This document shows, one piece after another, positions 26,965 through 35,940 of a stretch of 64,000 bases of DNA. The notes beneath the pieces are model-generated. The model searched no databases and was not told the origin of the DNA. It worked only from the letters and a program-made list of their open reading frames with translations. Origin of the DNA: Virgibacillus litoralis (GTDB lineage: Bacteria; Bacillota; Bacilli; Bacillales; Amphibacillaceae); the NCBI RefSeq assembly GCF_017873675.1, contig NZ_JAGGKK010000008.1, forward strand, positions 1-64,000, written 5' to 3'. Each line of letters begins with the position of its first letter. Within the stretch, counting starts at the first letter, position 1. The position numbers were made by a program, and so were the translations under genes.

Positions 26965-27702
26965 ATGGATCGCGTATTAATTGCCAAAGTGTGTATGCTT
27001 GCGGGAAAAATTATGCTGGAGAGTGGCGCGGAAACGTATCGAGTGGAGGATACTATGAGTCGGATTGCGTCTGCTTATGGATTGGCGAATGTGCAGAGCT
27101 ATGCAACGCCGACGGGGATTAATTTTTCTGCTGACTTTGCTGATGTGACGAACTTCATCCGAATTTCCAATCGGTCAACTGACTTACATAAAATTGCGGA
27201 AGTTAATAGCATTTCTCGTAAGATTGCAGCAGGTAAGGTCACCATAAATGAAGCGTTAGAGTCGCTAAATAACGTCAATGATGCCAGTTATGCGTTTCCT
27301 TACTGGATTCAAATCGTCGCTGCTGCTCTTGTTAGTGGAAGCTTTGCGATCATGTTTGGTGGCGTTTGGCCAGATTTCATTCCTTCCTTTATTGCAGGTG
27401 GGGTTGGCTATGCGGTAATGGTATGGTTTAAACAGCTAGTTGAAATTGGGTTTGTTGCTGATTTTGTTGCATCCTTTGTGATTGGGATTTTTGCAATGTT
27501 GTTTATCGCAAATGGATTTGGGGTGAATTTGGATAAAGTGATTGTCGGGGCGGTAATGCCACTCGTGCCTGGGCTGCATATCACAAATGCTGTCCGTGAT
27601 TTAGTTGCAGGACACTTGGTTGCCGGTTTATCCAAAGGCGTCGAAGCAATGTTAACAGCATTCGCAATCGGAGCTGGCGTAGCTGTAGTGTTTGCTTTTT
27701 AG
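26965..27702 (+). CDS. Threonine/serine exporter family protein, ThrE N-part (YjjP-like)
   Basis: A ~245-residue protein. Residues ~1-110 form the cytoplasmic domain typical of DUF1212/ThrE (KVCMLAGKIMLESGAETYRVEDTM), followed by about five membrane helices with a PLVPGLHITNAVRDLVAGH segment. It pairs with the short downstream protein to form a split ThrE-type exporter. The annotated start is ATG 26965; GTG 26962 is equally possible. The ORF's first GTG at 26950 belongs to the AAAGGTGG ribosome-binding site. Confidence 0.83.
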   Translation: MDRVLIAKVCMLAGKIMLESGAETYRVEDTMSRIASAYGLANVQSYATPTGINFSADFADVTNFIRISNRSTDLHKIAEVNSISRKIAAGKVTINEALESLNNVNDASYAFPYWIQIVAAALVSGSFAIMFGGVWPDFIPSFIAGGVGYAVMVWFKQLVEIGFVADFVASFVIGIFAMLFIANGFGVNLDKVIVGAVMPLVPGLHITNAVRDLVAGHLVAGLSKGVEAMLTAFAIGAGVAVVFAF

Positions 27703-27744
27703 GTGGACCCTTCACCAGTTTTGTGAAAGGTGGTTTTTGCCGTG

Positions 27745-28182
27745 ATGATCGTTACTCAACTTATAACAAGTTTCATAGCTGCCGCTGGGTTTGGGGTGCT
27801 TTTTAATGCGCCAAGGCGGGCGCTCATACAATGTGGCCTTATCGGTATGCTCGGCTGGATTTTATATTACGTTCTTGTCCTGGGTGAGATGGATGTTGTG
27901 CCAGCAACTGTTTTTGGTGCGATGCTTGTTGCTGTTTTGAGTCAGCTTAGTTCAAAAATATTTAAAAAACCGGTGATTATTTTTAATGTATCCGGGATCA
28001 TCCCGCTCGTTCCAGGCGGAATTGCTTATGATGCGATGCGCCATTTTGTGGAGAATGATTATTTTACAGCAGTACAGCTATCGGCTAAAGTCATGCTGCT
28101 GGCAGGAGCAATTGCGATTGGATTGATGTTTTCAGAGGTAGTGAATCAGTTATTTAAAAAAATAAATTCGGCAGGCGCATAA
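27745..28182 (+). CDS. Threonine/serine exporter family protein, ThrE C-part (YjjB-like)
   Basis: A ~145-residue, four- to five-helix membrane protein with the family signature IPLVPGGIAYDAMRHFVENDYFTA (given by span ~88-111). It completes the split exporter with the preceding gene, 42 bp upstream. Its start has the same layout, AAAGGTGG then GTGATG, so translation begins at GTG 27742 or ATG 27745. Confidence 0.82.
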   Translation: MIVTQLITSFIAAAGFGVLFNAPRRALIQCGLIGMLGWILYYVLVLGEMDVVPATVFGAMLVAVLSQLSSKIFKKPVIIFNVSGIIPLVPGGIAYDAMRHFVENDYFTAVQLSAKVMLLAGAIAIGLMFSEVVNQLFKKINSAGA

Positions 28183-28200
28183 CACCTGTCGAATTTACTT
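28165..28200. terminator. Bidirectional terminator after exporter pair
   Basis: AATTCGGCAGG and CCTGTCGAATT pair around CGCATAACA, followed by TTTACTTTTT. The stem overlaps the end of the plus-strand gene and serves the convergent minus-strand gene. Confidence 0.75.
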
Positions 28201-28485
28201 TTTGTTTATCATAGCGTCAATTAATAGAACGATTGCTGTAATGATGTGCATAATCATACCAAGAATCGGGATAACAGCTACAACAGATGTAACCATTCCA
28301 ATAATGCTTCCGGCCTTACTTCCTTTTTCATTGTGTGCGACGAGCAAGGTTACCAAGTGCAAGATGAACATGACGAACAAAGCACCCCAGCCTGAGCTAA
28401 GTATAAATGCGCCGCCAATGAATGGAATTCCAAGGAATGCTTCACACCCTCCAGTTATCCATTTCATAATACGTGATAGTGACAT
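28195..28485 (-). CDS. Small membrane protein of unknown function
   Basis: A 96-residue protein with three hydrophobic helices: LGIPFIGGAFILSSGWGALF, MFILHLVTLLVA, and a C-terminal IGMVTSVVAVIPILGMIMHI stretch. The ATG follows AGGAGG. I do not recognise the family. It is monocistronic by appearance. Confidence 0.7.
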   Translation of the reverse strand: MSLSRIMKWITGGCEAFLGIPFIGGAFILSSGWGALFVMFILHLVTLLVAHNEKGSKAGSIIGMVTSVVAVIPILGMIMHIITAIVLLIDAMINKK

Positions 28486-28654
28486 AATGTTGCCTCCTAA
28501 ATAAATATCTCATTTAATAGTAGCATATTGTGTAGGACAAAACACTATTTTTGAATAACGCGATTAATTTGGGATCATATATCTTAAAAATGTAACTGCA
28601 CAACTTAAGGACGCAGAAAAGCATCCTTATTTGTGGGTTGTAGTATTCGCGCGG

Positions 28655-28770
28655 ATTATTCAGGCTGTTTTGAGTCAATAGGCTGTTTATTCAGTATTAG
28701 TGGCTGCGGATCCAGTATTTGTTAAGCCCTAATCAGTTTTCACACGTGATTATTCAGTTTTCGAACCAAT
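28655..28770. repeat. Array E: degenerate 21-bp repeats
   Basis: The core TTATTCAG or a variant (the CAG triplets start at 28661, 28692, 28713, 28734 and 28755) recurs, with the last four copies exactly 21 bp apart. It lies in the 440-bp gap between the small membrane protein gene and the RND pump gene. The rest of that gap shows no ORF or RNA gene. Confidence 0.6.
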
Positions 28771-28891
28771 ATTGCCACAGCAAAAAATCCTCCTGTTTTG
28801 TTATGTGTGGTACCTATACTTCTCGGTATTTGTCGAATACTATTGCGCGAGGTCGCCCCCCTATCGCGTGACTCTCCCCTACAATCTCCAC

Positions 28892-28922
28892 AAAAAAGCT
28901 CCCCGCCGTAGCAGGGAGCTTC
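28892..28922 (-). terminator. Terminator of the RND operon
   Basis: On the minus strand AGCTCCCTGC and GCGGGGAGCT pair, followed by TTTTTT, five bases after the stop. Confidence 0.85.
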
Positions 28923-28926
28923 TTCA

Positions 28927-31900
28927 TTATGCTGATTTATTTTTCCGTCGTACTATTTTCGCAGTTAAATCGTCGAACAATGTATAGACGACTGGGATTA
29001 GCAGCAATGTGAAGATGCTGGAGATTCCGAGTCCGAATATTATTGTTACGGCTAGTGGCTGCTGCATTTCTGCACCTTCGCCTAATGCGAGTGCTAATGG
29101 CACCATTGCTAGTACGGTTGTTAGGGTTGTCATCAGGATTGGGCGTAATCTGCTTGGTCCTGCTTGCAGGATTGCTTCGTACCGCTCTTGACCGTTTCGC
29201 CGTAAAATATTGATGTAGTCAACGAGCACGATCGAGTTGTTGACTACGATACCGGCGAGCATGATTATTCCGATAAACGCTGGAATACTTAATGGTAATC
29301 CTGTTACAAATAACCCTACCATAACACCGACAACGGTTGCTGGCATGGAAAACATGATAATCAATGGGAATAGGAAGTTCTCAAATTGTATTGCCATGAC
29401 CGCATAGACTAGGAATATTGAGAAGATCAGCGCGATCGAAAGGTCTGTAAATGATTCGGCCATATCCTGTGCCTGGCCTCCGATTTCATAGCTGTATCCT
29501 TCTGGCAGATTAATTGCTTCTAATTCTGCTTCGATATCTGTCGTGATGCTGCCGAGATCGCGATCAACAATTTCGCTTGTTATATTCATTTGCGGTTGTT
29601 GATTTTCTCTCAATAATGTTACAGGTCCTTGCACTTCTTTAAATGTTACAACGGAATCCAATGGAATTGACGCACCTGATTGTGATTGTATTTTCATATC
29701 TTGTAAGTCATTTATTGTGCTGCGTTCGTCCTCTGGGAACATTAGCTTGACGTTCATTTCGTTGCCTTCTTCACGGTACTTCGATGCAACTTGACCCGTG
29801 AATTGCAGCTGTATTTGACTTATAATTTGTTGCTGATTCAAGCCGTATGCTGCTGCTTTTTCCTCATCAACTTCAATTGTCATTTGTGGTATGCCATCTT
29901 CGGCTGCAGACGTCGGATTGTATACACCATCAACAGTTGAAATTTGATCGACTACACGACTGGATAATTCGCGCAACACTTCATGCTCTGGTCCTTTAAG
30001 CTGAATTTGTACAGGGTCTCCCATACCCATTCCGCTGTCAGTAGCGTTTACTGTTATTTCAGCACCTGGAATTGATTGAACATCTTCATCAATTTCCTGC
30101 ATGATATCTTTTGTTGTTTTTGATCTGTCGGTTGAAGGGATTAGCTGCATTGTGTATGTTGCCTGATTTCCGCTTGCAGCCATCGCACCAAATCCGCCAC
30201 CTCCAACACTGACATAGTTCGTCTCGATGACATCATCATATTCGGTTAGCTGTTCATTGATTTGATCCACGATTCCTTGTGTGTGTTCCAATGAACTTCC
30301 CGGTGCTGCTTCAACACGGATTTCCATTTGCCCCTGATCCGAGGATGGGATAAATTCCGCTCCAATTAATGGTGTCAGCGCCAAGCTTCCTGCAATCGCA
30401 ATGATAGTGCCAAACACGGTTGTTTTACGGTGCTTGAGTACCCATCTCAGTACGCTGCGATAGCCATTATTGACATGATCTAGGAAGCGGTCAAACCAGT
30501 ATCGGCGTCCATTATCTTCCATCGCCTTCGTTAGTAATTTTGATGAAAGCATTGGCACGAGTGTTACCGCTACAACAAGTGATGCGATTAACGAGAAGGA
30601 GACTGCTAATGCCAGTGGTGTGAACATGTCGGATGCGATTCCTTCAACATAAATAATTGGTAAAAATACGACCAATGTTGTAGTTGTTGAGGCAATTACA
30701 GCGGGTGCAAGCTCTGATGCACCTTTTGTTGCCGACTCCATTATCGAATAGCCTTTTTTCCGGTATGAATAGATATTTTCTAAAATAACGATTGAACTGT
30801 CGACCATCATACCGAGCCCGAGCGCCAGACCACCAAGTGTTAGCACGTTCAGTGTTTCGCCGGTAAAATACATTAAGGTAAATGTTGAGATAATCGCAAT
30901 TGGTATAGATAGGCCAATAACAATTGTTGCTCGAACACTTTTCAAAAATAATAGCAAAATAAAGATCGAGATAATGCCACCAATCAAAATGTTTTTGACA
31001 ACGGAACTGATCGACATTTCAATGAACTCGGATGTATCAATAATCACACCCAGGTTGGCATCGGCTGGCAGTTCTCCTTTAATTTCTTCCATGCTTTCTT
31101 TAATGTTCGTTGCAACTTCTACCGTGTTGTCGTCTGTTTTTTTCATAACGGAAAGCACGACAGATGGTTCACCGTTTACAAGTGTTTCTGTCGATGATTT
31201 TTTATATGTGTCCTTCACTTCAGCGACGTCATCTATATAAACTTTTCCACCAGATTGAGTTTGAACAAACGTTTGTTTAATTTCTTCAACTGACTCAAAT
31301 TCCCCTGTCACACGAAGCTGCAGGTTCTTATTTCCTTTTTCAACAGAGCCGACTGATGCGGACTGATTCGAACTATTCAGCGATTGGGTTATCATTTGGG
31401 CTGAGACGCCGTACTGCTGTAATTTTGCCTGATCGAGTACCAGCTGGATTTCTCGTTCTTTGGCCCCTTCGACTGTAACGGATGCTACTCCACCTTGGCG
31501 TTCAAAGAATGGAACAACTTGATCCTCAGCAACCTGTGTAAGTGTTGCAGGGTCATCACCAGTTAGACCAACCCACATAACAGGTAGCTGGTCTGGGCTG
31601 AATCGCATCACACTTGGTTCGCCCGCTTCTTCAGGCAAAAATGCTTTAGCCTGATCGACCTTTTCTCGTACATCAAGTAAGGCTTGGTCAAGATCAACCC
31701 CATTATTAAACATCATGATGACAAGAGAAGATCCTGATTGGGACTGTGATTGCACCGTCTGGATTCCTTCCACTGAGCTCACTGATGATTCAATTGGCCG
31801 ACTAATTAAATTTTCTACTTCCTGTGGTGCAGCATCACCATAACTTGTTGCTACAACAGCTACCGGAAGATCGATTTTTGGAAAAAGATCAACTGTCAAG

Positions 31901-31992
31901 CTTCGGACTGAAACAATGCCTAGGGCGATAATCGCCAAGACAATCATGATGACGCCAACAGGACGTTTTACGGATGTATTTACTAGTTTCAA
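28927..31992 (-). CDS. RND efflux pump (AcrB/SwrC type)
   Basis: A 1021-residue transporter with the two-fold RND layout: one helix, a large external loop (~35-330), six helices, then a second such half. The proton-relay aspartate is in GLGMMVDSSIVILENIYSYRK (near residue 400). N-terminal VKRPVGVIMIVLAIIALG is typical. It exports lipophilic compounds or surfactants together with the adaptor lipoprotein encoded 3 bp upstream. B. subtilis SwrC is a functional comparison, not a confirmed orthologue. Confidence 0.92.
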   Translation of the reverse strand: MKLVNTSVKRPVGVIMIVLAIIALGIVSVRSLTVDLFPKIDLPVAVVATSYGDAAPQEVENLISRPIESSVSSVEGIQTVQSQSQSGSSLVIMMFNNGVDLDQALLDVREKVDQAKAFLPEEAGEPSVMRFSPDQLPVMWVGLTGDDPATLTQVAEDQVVPFFERQGGVASVTVEGAKEREIQLVLDQAKLQQYGVSAQMITQSLNSSNQSASVGSVEKGNKNLQLRVTGEFESVEEIKQTFVQTQSGGKVYIDDVAEVKDTYKKSSTETLVNGEPSVVLSVMKKTDDNTVEVATNIKESMEEIKGELPADANLGVIIDTSEFIEMSISSVVKNILIGGIISIFILLLFLKSVRATIVIGLSIPIAIISTFTLMYFTGETLNVLTLGGLALGLGMMVDSSIVILENIYSYRKKGYSIMESATKGASELAPAVIASTTTTLVVFLPIIYVEGIASDMFTPLALAVSFSLIASLVVAVTLVPMLSSKLLTKAMEDNGRRYWFDRFLDHVNNGYRSVLRWVLKHRKTTVFGTIIAIAGSLALTPLIGAEFIPSSDQGQMEIRVEAAPGSSLEHTQGIVDQINEQLTEYDDVIETNYVSVGGGGFGAMAASGNQATYTMQLIPSTDRSKTTKDIMQEIDEDVQSIPGAEITVNATDSGMGMGDPVQIQLKGPEHEVLRELSSRVVDQISTVDGVYNPTSAAEDGIPQMTIEVDEEKAAAYGLNQQQIISQIQLQFTGQVASKYREEGNEMNVKLMFPEDERSTINDLQDMKIQSQSGASIPLDSVVTFKEVQGPVTLLRENQQPQMNITSEIVDRDLGSITTDIEAELEAINLPEGYSYEIGGQAQDMAESFTDLSIALIFSIFLVYAVMAIQFENFLFPLIIMFSMPATVVGVMVGLFVTGLPLSIPAFIGIIMLAGIVVNNSIVLVDYINILRRNGQERYEAILQAGPSRLRPILMTTLTTVLAMVPLALALGEGAEMQQPLAVTIIFGLGISSIFTLLLIPVVYTLFDDLTAKIVRRKNKSA

Positions 31993-31995
31993 GAT

Positions 31996-32856
31996 TTATT
32001 CCCCTTCTTTCACGACGTTGACTTTGCTTTCGTCCGTAAGTGTCAGTTGTCCATTCGTGACGACCTGAGCACCGTCGTTGACCTCACCCTCAATCGCTGT
32101 TTCATTGGATTGAGATTCTTTGATCGATACTTCTTTTTTAATTGCTTTTTCATCTTCAATTACGTAAATAAACGTTTCGCCACTTTCATCGACAATCGCT
32201 GCGGTTGGTACGATAACGGTGTCTTTCACTCTTTTTTCTGGAACCTTCATAACTGCAACCATTCCAGCTAGAACAGCGTCATCTTTATTTTCAATAGTTG
32301 CCTCTACTGGAAAAAGTCCAGTGTCATCAGGCATTGAGCCAATGGAAGTTATTTCTGCATCGTATTCTTTGTCGTCAATTAATGCGGTGAATGTGTCTTC
32401 TTTTTCAAAAAGATCCAATGTACCAGCTGCTAGGGTAAAGTTTAGCTTCATTGTGTCAAAATCAGCAATTACTGCTAATGGCTCCGAATTAGATACCATA
32501 GCGCCTTCTTCAGCATTTAGATTAGCAATTTCGCCATCTTTGGAGGCATAAATATTCTGGTTCCCTCTTGCTGTTTTAATGATTGCTATCAGGTCATCCT
32601 CTTCGACCATCTCACCATTTTCGACTTCCAGTTCCGTGATCTCTCCAGGATTTTGCAACGTGACTGGCATCGTGCTTACCGGTGCTGTTCGTCCGTAGAG
32701 TGATTTTTCAACAACCAGGTCACCTGTTGTTGCTTTGACTGTTTCGACTGGTGTTACAGTTTCTTTCTTATCTTCGTCTGATTCGTCGTTTTGATTACAT
32801 GCAGCAAGAACACCGATTAAGGCTATTGCTGTCATACTTACAAACATTTTGCGCAT
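31996..32856 (-). CDS. RND periplasmic-adaptor-type lipoprotein
   Basis: A 286-residue membrane fusion protein with a lipobox (ALIGVLAAC) and biotinyl-lipoyl-like halves around residues 65-115 (GEITELEVENGEMVEEDDLIA and GEIANLNAEEGAMVS). A beta-barrel region follows. It is anchored in the outer leaflet and links to the RND pump. It sits in an operon: adaptor then pump, with the TetR gene 24 bp upstream. Confidence 0.9.
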   Translation of the reverse strand: MRKMFVSMTAIALIGVLAACNQNDESDEDKKETVTPVETVKATTGDLVVEKSLYGRTAPVSTMPVTLQNPGEITELEVENGEMVEEDDLIAIIKTARGNQNIYASKDGEIANLNAEEGAMVSNSEPLAVIADFDTMKLNFTLAAGTLDLFEKEDTFTALIDDKEYDAEITSIGSMPDDTGLFPVEATIENKDDAVLAGMVAVMKVPEKRVKDTVIVPTAAIVDESGETFIYVIEDEKAIKKEVSIKESQSNETAIEGEVNDGAQVVTNGQLTLTDESKVNVVKEGE

Positions 32857-32880
32857 TGATGTAACTCCTCTTCTATTAAT

Positions 32881-33735
32881 TTAATCAAGCAAATCGATAT
32901 GTAATATTTTTGCGATCTCTTCACATTCTTTTTCCAGTTCCGGAATTCGCTGAAAATGAACCAGCAATCCTTGGACCATCATGTATTGCGGTTCGTCTTT
33001 ACTTATTTCTTTTAAAATAATATCAATTACATCAATCAGCTGCTCGACTTTTTCATGAGGCAACTGAAGCTTGTGGACTTTTTCTTTAAGATCTGCTAAT
33101 TGCTGCTCGCCATCCCGATACAAGTTGGCAATAGTTTCTTCCGTGATTAGCGGTATCTCATCACGGTCAAACAGACCACTCACAAGATCATCGATACGCC
33201 TTACAAGGTATGCACCTATTTTCGTCCGATCAATAGCGATGTCATCGATAACAATCCATTTAAAATAGCCATTCATCAGACCATCCAGCTGAATACTTAC
33301 ATCTACTAAATAGGGAGTGACTTTTTCGCCATATATATCGCTTATATTTTGCCGCAGCCAATAAAAATTTTGCATTTTCATTTGCCTGATAAACGTATCT
33401 GTATCTTGCCCAATTGAAATATTTTCTCGAAGCTGCATCGTAAGAAAGTCCTTGTACTCGTATATGTACGCGATAATGACTTCTATTTGTTTCGCTAAGC
33501 TTGTGCGGGGCTCGAGATTTTGTTCACTGACATTTTTGATTTGCTCGGTAATCTCATCATGGTAAAAATGAAAAGCTGTTGTGATGAAATCCTCTTTCGA
33601 CTGAAAATATAAATAAAATGCACCTTTGGAAACGCCCGCTTCAGACGCTATTTCCTGAATTGATGTCTTATGGTAGCCCTTCTCAGCAAATAATTTCATG
33701 CCTGCTTCAATGAGCTTCATTTTTTTCTCATTCAT
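32881..33735 (-). CDS. TetR-family regulator of the RND pump
   Basis: A 284-residue regulator, long for the family (usually ~200). The N-terminal HTH spans about residues 9-55 (GYHKTSIQEIASEAGVSKGA, FYLYFQSKEDF). The extended helical C-terminus may bind pump substrates. It is first in the TetR-adaptor-pump transcript, with an AGGTG ribosome-binding site and a palindromic operator 160 bp upstream. Confidence 0.88.
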   Translation of the reverse strand: MNEKKMKLIEAGMKLFAEKGYHKTSIQEIASEAGVSKGAFYLYFQSKEDFITTAFHFYHDEITEQIKNVSEQNLEPRTSLAKQIEVIIAYIYEYKDFLTMQLRENISIGQDTDTFIRQMKMQNFYWLRQNISDIYGEKVTPYLVDVSIQLDGLMNGYFKWIVIDDIAIDRTKIGAYLVRRIDDLVSGLFDRDEIPLITEETIANLYRDGEQQLADLKEKVHKLQLPHEKVEQLIDVIDIILKEISKDEPQYMMVQGLLVHFQRIPELEKECEEIAKILHIDLLD

Positions 33736-33897
33736 TTAAACACCTGTTTCGTTATACGATTTAATTGCTATTTGGTTTCAAATTCCAATTTCCTAAAAGT
33801 TGGTAAATATAAATGCTGTAAGTAACTGAACTTCCGAGTCAGCTACGTCCAGTCCATACGGCGCTAAACATGCGCTTGTGCTTTTGGTTGCCACCAA

Positions 33898-33911
33898 ACT
33901 AACCGGTCAGT
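33898..33911 (-). promoter_or_regulatory. Operator and promoter of the TetR-RND operon
   Basis: ACTAACCGGTCAGT is a 14-bp near-palindrome of the AcrR/TetR type. On the minus strand a TATAAT and an upstream TTGTCA lie just before it, so a bound regulator would block transcription start. Confidence 0.65.
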
Positions 33912-33950
33912 CACTTTTCCTATATTACATTATACAGAGTTATTTTGACA

Positions 33951-33978
33951 AGAAAAAAACTCCCGGATTTCGGAAGTT
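33951..33978 (-). terminator. Terminator of comK
   Basis: On the minus strand AACTTCCG and CGGGAGTT pair around AAATC, followed by TTTTTTT, overlapping the comK stop. Confidence 0.75.
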
Positions 33979-34478
33979 TAATAAAGATTCCACGGTAATG
34001 AGCGTTTGCCAAAAAATATCGAACGATTTAATTGAGCAATAACCTGACTTGTCCGTTTGAATTGGAGGTCAAATGATTTTTCTGACGTGTTAACATATAG
34101 GCCTGTACCGTCATTAAATACGATATATGTTTGGCCATCGCGCTGTTCATAACCTTTGATTTGATAAAAGGAAAGCCACACGCAATCTTTATTTTTCGTT
34201 GACGATGTGGGCAGCATGAAAACACCTTTGCCCGGAATAATTGGAACAGGAACCTTACTGTTAATCTTAAGAATATCTTTCACTGCCGCCCGCCGTCCTT
34301 CAAGTGTTGAACCGTACAATAAACATGTATGATCAATGATTTGCTCCGGCCTATGGATCGAGTGCGATTCGCGCTGTGTCTCCAAAATTCGTGACCGGTA
34401 ATACGAAGAATCATGCGTTAAAATTGCCTTTGTTTGCTGTGTGATTATGTATACTGATGATGAAATACCATCCTCCAT
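33978..34478 (-). CDS. comK: ComK-family competence transcription factor
   Basis: A 166-residue ComK homologue (B. subtilis ComK is 192). The conserved core is present: DHTCLLYGSTLEGRRAAVKD, KVPVPIIPGKGVFMLPTSS and DCVWLSFYQIKGYE. ComK binds paired AT-boxes and activates DNA-uptake genes. ATG 34478 is chosen because a G8 run precedes it; the ORF start at 34508 adds ten unlikely residues. The C-terminus is shorter than in B. subtilis, lacking the ClpC/MecA-binding tail region, so proteolytic control may differ (inference). Confidence 0.85.
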   Translation of the reverse strand: MEDGISSSVYIITQQTKAILTHDSSYYRSRILETQRESHSIHRPEQIIDHTCLLYGSTLEGRRAAVKDILKINSKVPVPIIPGKGVFMLPTSSTKNKDCVWLSFYQIKGYEQRDGQTYIVFNDGTGLYVNTSEKSFDLQFKRTSQVIAQLNRSIFFGKRSLPWNLY

Positions 34479-34596
34479 TAACTTCCCCCCCCGGTAAGTT
34501 ATAAGCATATTGTACTATGTTTTACCAATATAATCTATTTGATGTTCACATTTGTACGATTTTTGTCGATAAAAGAAGCGTAAGGAGGCTTGTGAA

Positions 34597-34785
34597 ATGG
34601 ATATAGCAGCAATGTCTGTTGTCTCAGCGAATCAACAGGTACGTTCAGATGCAAGTTTGGCTGTCATGAAAAATGCAAAAGGGCTTATGGAGCAACAGGG
34701 CCAGCAACTAATTGAAATGATGCAAACGCCTCAAGCTTCAGCGCCCCACCCATCTCTCGGAAGTTCGATTGATGTAAAAGCATAG
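34597..34785 (+). CDS. yjfB: YjfB-family putative motility protein
   Basis: A 62-residue protein of the YjfB family (MDIAAMSVVSANQQVRSDAS...). B. subtilis YjfB belongs to the sigma-D motility regulon. Upstream GTCGATAA at 34565-34572 resembles the sigma-D -10, though the expected TAAA -35 is poor. AAGGAGG precedes the ATG and a strong terminator follows. Confidence 0.8.
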   Translation: MDIAAMSVVSANQQVRSDASLAVMKNAKGLMEQQGQQLIEMMQTPQASAPHPSLGSSIDVKA

Positions 34786-34789
34786 CCTT

Positions 34790-34832
34790 TTGAAAAATCC
34801 TCTGCATGAGCGGAGGATTTTTATTTTGCCAA
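34790..34832 (+). terminator. Terminator of yjfB
   Basis: AAAATCCTC and GGAGGATTTT pair around TGCATGAGC, followed by TATTTTG. Confidence 0.85.
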
Positions 34833-34978
34833 AATTTTTTCCAACCCCCCTTCATATAAAAAATAATATGATTGTAATATTTGTCATATTTTTTCTTGGA
34901 ATCCCCATCATTTACAGATTTTCAATTCATTTCTCCTTAATATCTTAGTTAAATTATTCCAATAGTATATATTACTCA

Positions 34979-35003
34979 GTTTCACCTTTTATAAGATGGG
35001 TAT
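34979..35003 (+). promoter_or_regulatory. Sigma-B-type promoter of the gas-vesicle cluster
   Basis: GTTTCA (34979-34984), a 13-bp spacer, and GGGTAT (34998-35003) match the Bacillus sigma-B consensus GTTTAA-N12-14-GGGTAT at 11 of 12 positions. It lies 32 bp before the first ATG of the cluster. No competing sigma-A promoter is obvious there. Confidence 0.68.
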
Positions 35004-35035
35004 CTAAACACCAAAGAGCGTAAGGGAGGTTTTTG

Positions 35036-35515
35036 ATGGATCAAGAACAACCAACTGGAACTACTATTGCGGCTGGTTTAACAGCTGTTGCAGCTTCATC
35101 TCTTGCAATCCCTAAGGTTCGAAAAAAAGCTAAAAAAAAGGTACCTCAATTATCAAAAGTTTTAAAACGAGCAGATAATCCAAGTGACCTTAAGGATGAG
35201 GCTGAAGTAGAAGTAAAAGATGAACTGACTTCTAAGATGCAGGAAAAATTTCAGGATAGCCTGCAATCTATGGTTCACTCAAAAGCAAAAAGCATGGAAA
35301 AAAAAGCACAAGAAGGACTGCTTCAAGTACGAAGTAAACTAGCAACTATTAAAGAGGCTGGAGAAGAATTTCAAAGTGAGCTGAAAAGCAGTAACTCAAG
35401 AAAGCTGGTCCCTGGTGCTAATGATATTAAGGGCGTTAGTTCTATTAAAAGTTCCACGAATATAAAAAGTTCAACAAACATTAAAGGCCCGCAACATATC
35501 AAGCATCATTCCTAA
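35036..35515 (+). CDS. Gas-vesicle accessory protein, GvpP/GvpQ-like
   Basis: A 159-residue protein at the head of the gvp cluster. It has a short hydrophobic start (TTIAAGLTAVAASSLAIP), a Lys-rich stretch, a long charged helix (~55-125) and a C-terminal tail with repeats of IKSSTN. Position matches gvpP/gvpQ, which precede the structural gene in Bacillus megaterium, but I cannot assign P or Q. ATG 35036 follows GGGAGG. Confidence 0.55.
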   Translation: MDQEQPTGTTIAAGLTAVAASSLAIPKVRKKAKKKVPQLSKVLKRADNPSDLKDEAEVEVKDELTSKMQEKFQDSLQSMVHSKAKSMEKKAQEGLLQVRSKLATIKEAGEEFQSELKSSNSRKLVPGANDIKGVSSIKSSTNIKSSTNIKGPQHIKHHS

Positions 35516-35546
35516 AATACTAGGCTTATCGTAAAATTTTATCAGC

Positions 35547-35580
35547 AAAAGGCTTAGTTGCGTTTATGCGGCAAGAAAGT
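35547..35580. repeat. Dispersed intergenic element, truncated copy
   Basis: GGCTTAGTTGCGTTTATGCG then GCAAGAAAGTACTTT corresponds to the left half of the element at 14785-14838 (about 22 of 28 bases in my alignment). It lies between the P/Q-like gene and gvpA. Confidence 0.45.
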
Positions 35581-35608
35581 ACTTTAAACAACAGAGAGGA
35601 GTTTTAAC

Positions 35609-35875
35609 ATGGCAATTCAAAAATCTACAGAAAGCTCAGGATTAGCAGATGTCGTGGACCGCATTTTGGACAAGGGTATTGTAATTGATGCCTTTGCTCG
35701 TGTCTCCGTTGTAGGAATTGAATTAATTACAGTCGAGGCACGAGTTGTTGTTGCAAGTGTGGACACTTGGTTACGCTATGCAGAGGCTGTAGGACTCCTG
35801 CGTGATGAAGTTGAAGAAGATGGTTTATCCGATCGTCTATCTGCCCGCAGTGAGAGTGTTGAACAAGGTGCTTAA
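35609..35875 (+). CDS. gvpA: Gas-vesicle major structural protein
   Basis: An 88-residue GvpA/GvpB protein, the hydrophobic subunit that forms the ribbed gas-vesicle wall. The signature is complete: [52 protein letters not shown]. Length is in the usual 70-90 range. GAGAGGAG precedes the ATG. Only one GvpA of structural type is present; the GvpJ and GvpS paralogues lie downstream. Confidence 0.95.
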   Translation: MAIQKSTESSGLADVVDRILDKGIVIDAFARVSVVGIELITVEARVVVASVDTWLRYAEAVGLLRDEVEEDGLSDRLSARSESVEQGA

Positions 35876-35940
35876 TTGAAATTCATGGAGCCAGGGGCCA
35901 AACCCTGACTCCTATTCCATTTTCAGCGAGGTGATTAAAG

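Noticed and set aside
28810-28890. A third full REP-like repeat in inverse orientation
   Set aside because: Only short matches (CGGTATTTGTCGAA and GACTCTCCCC) with irregular spacing; too weak to call.
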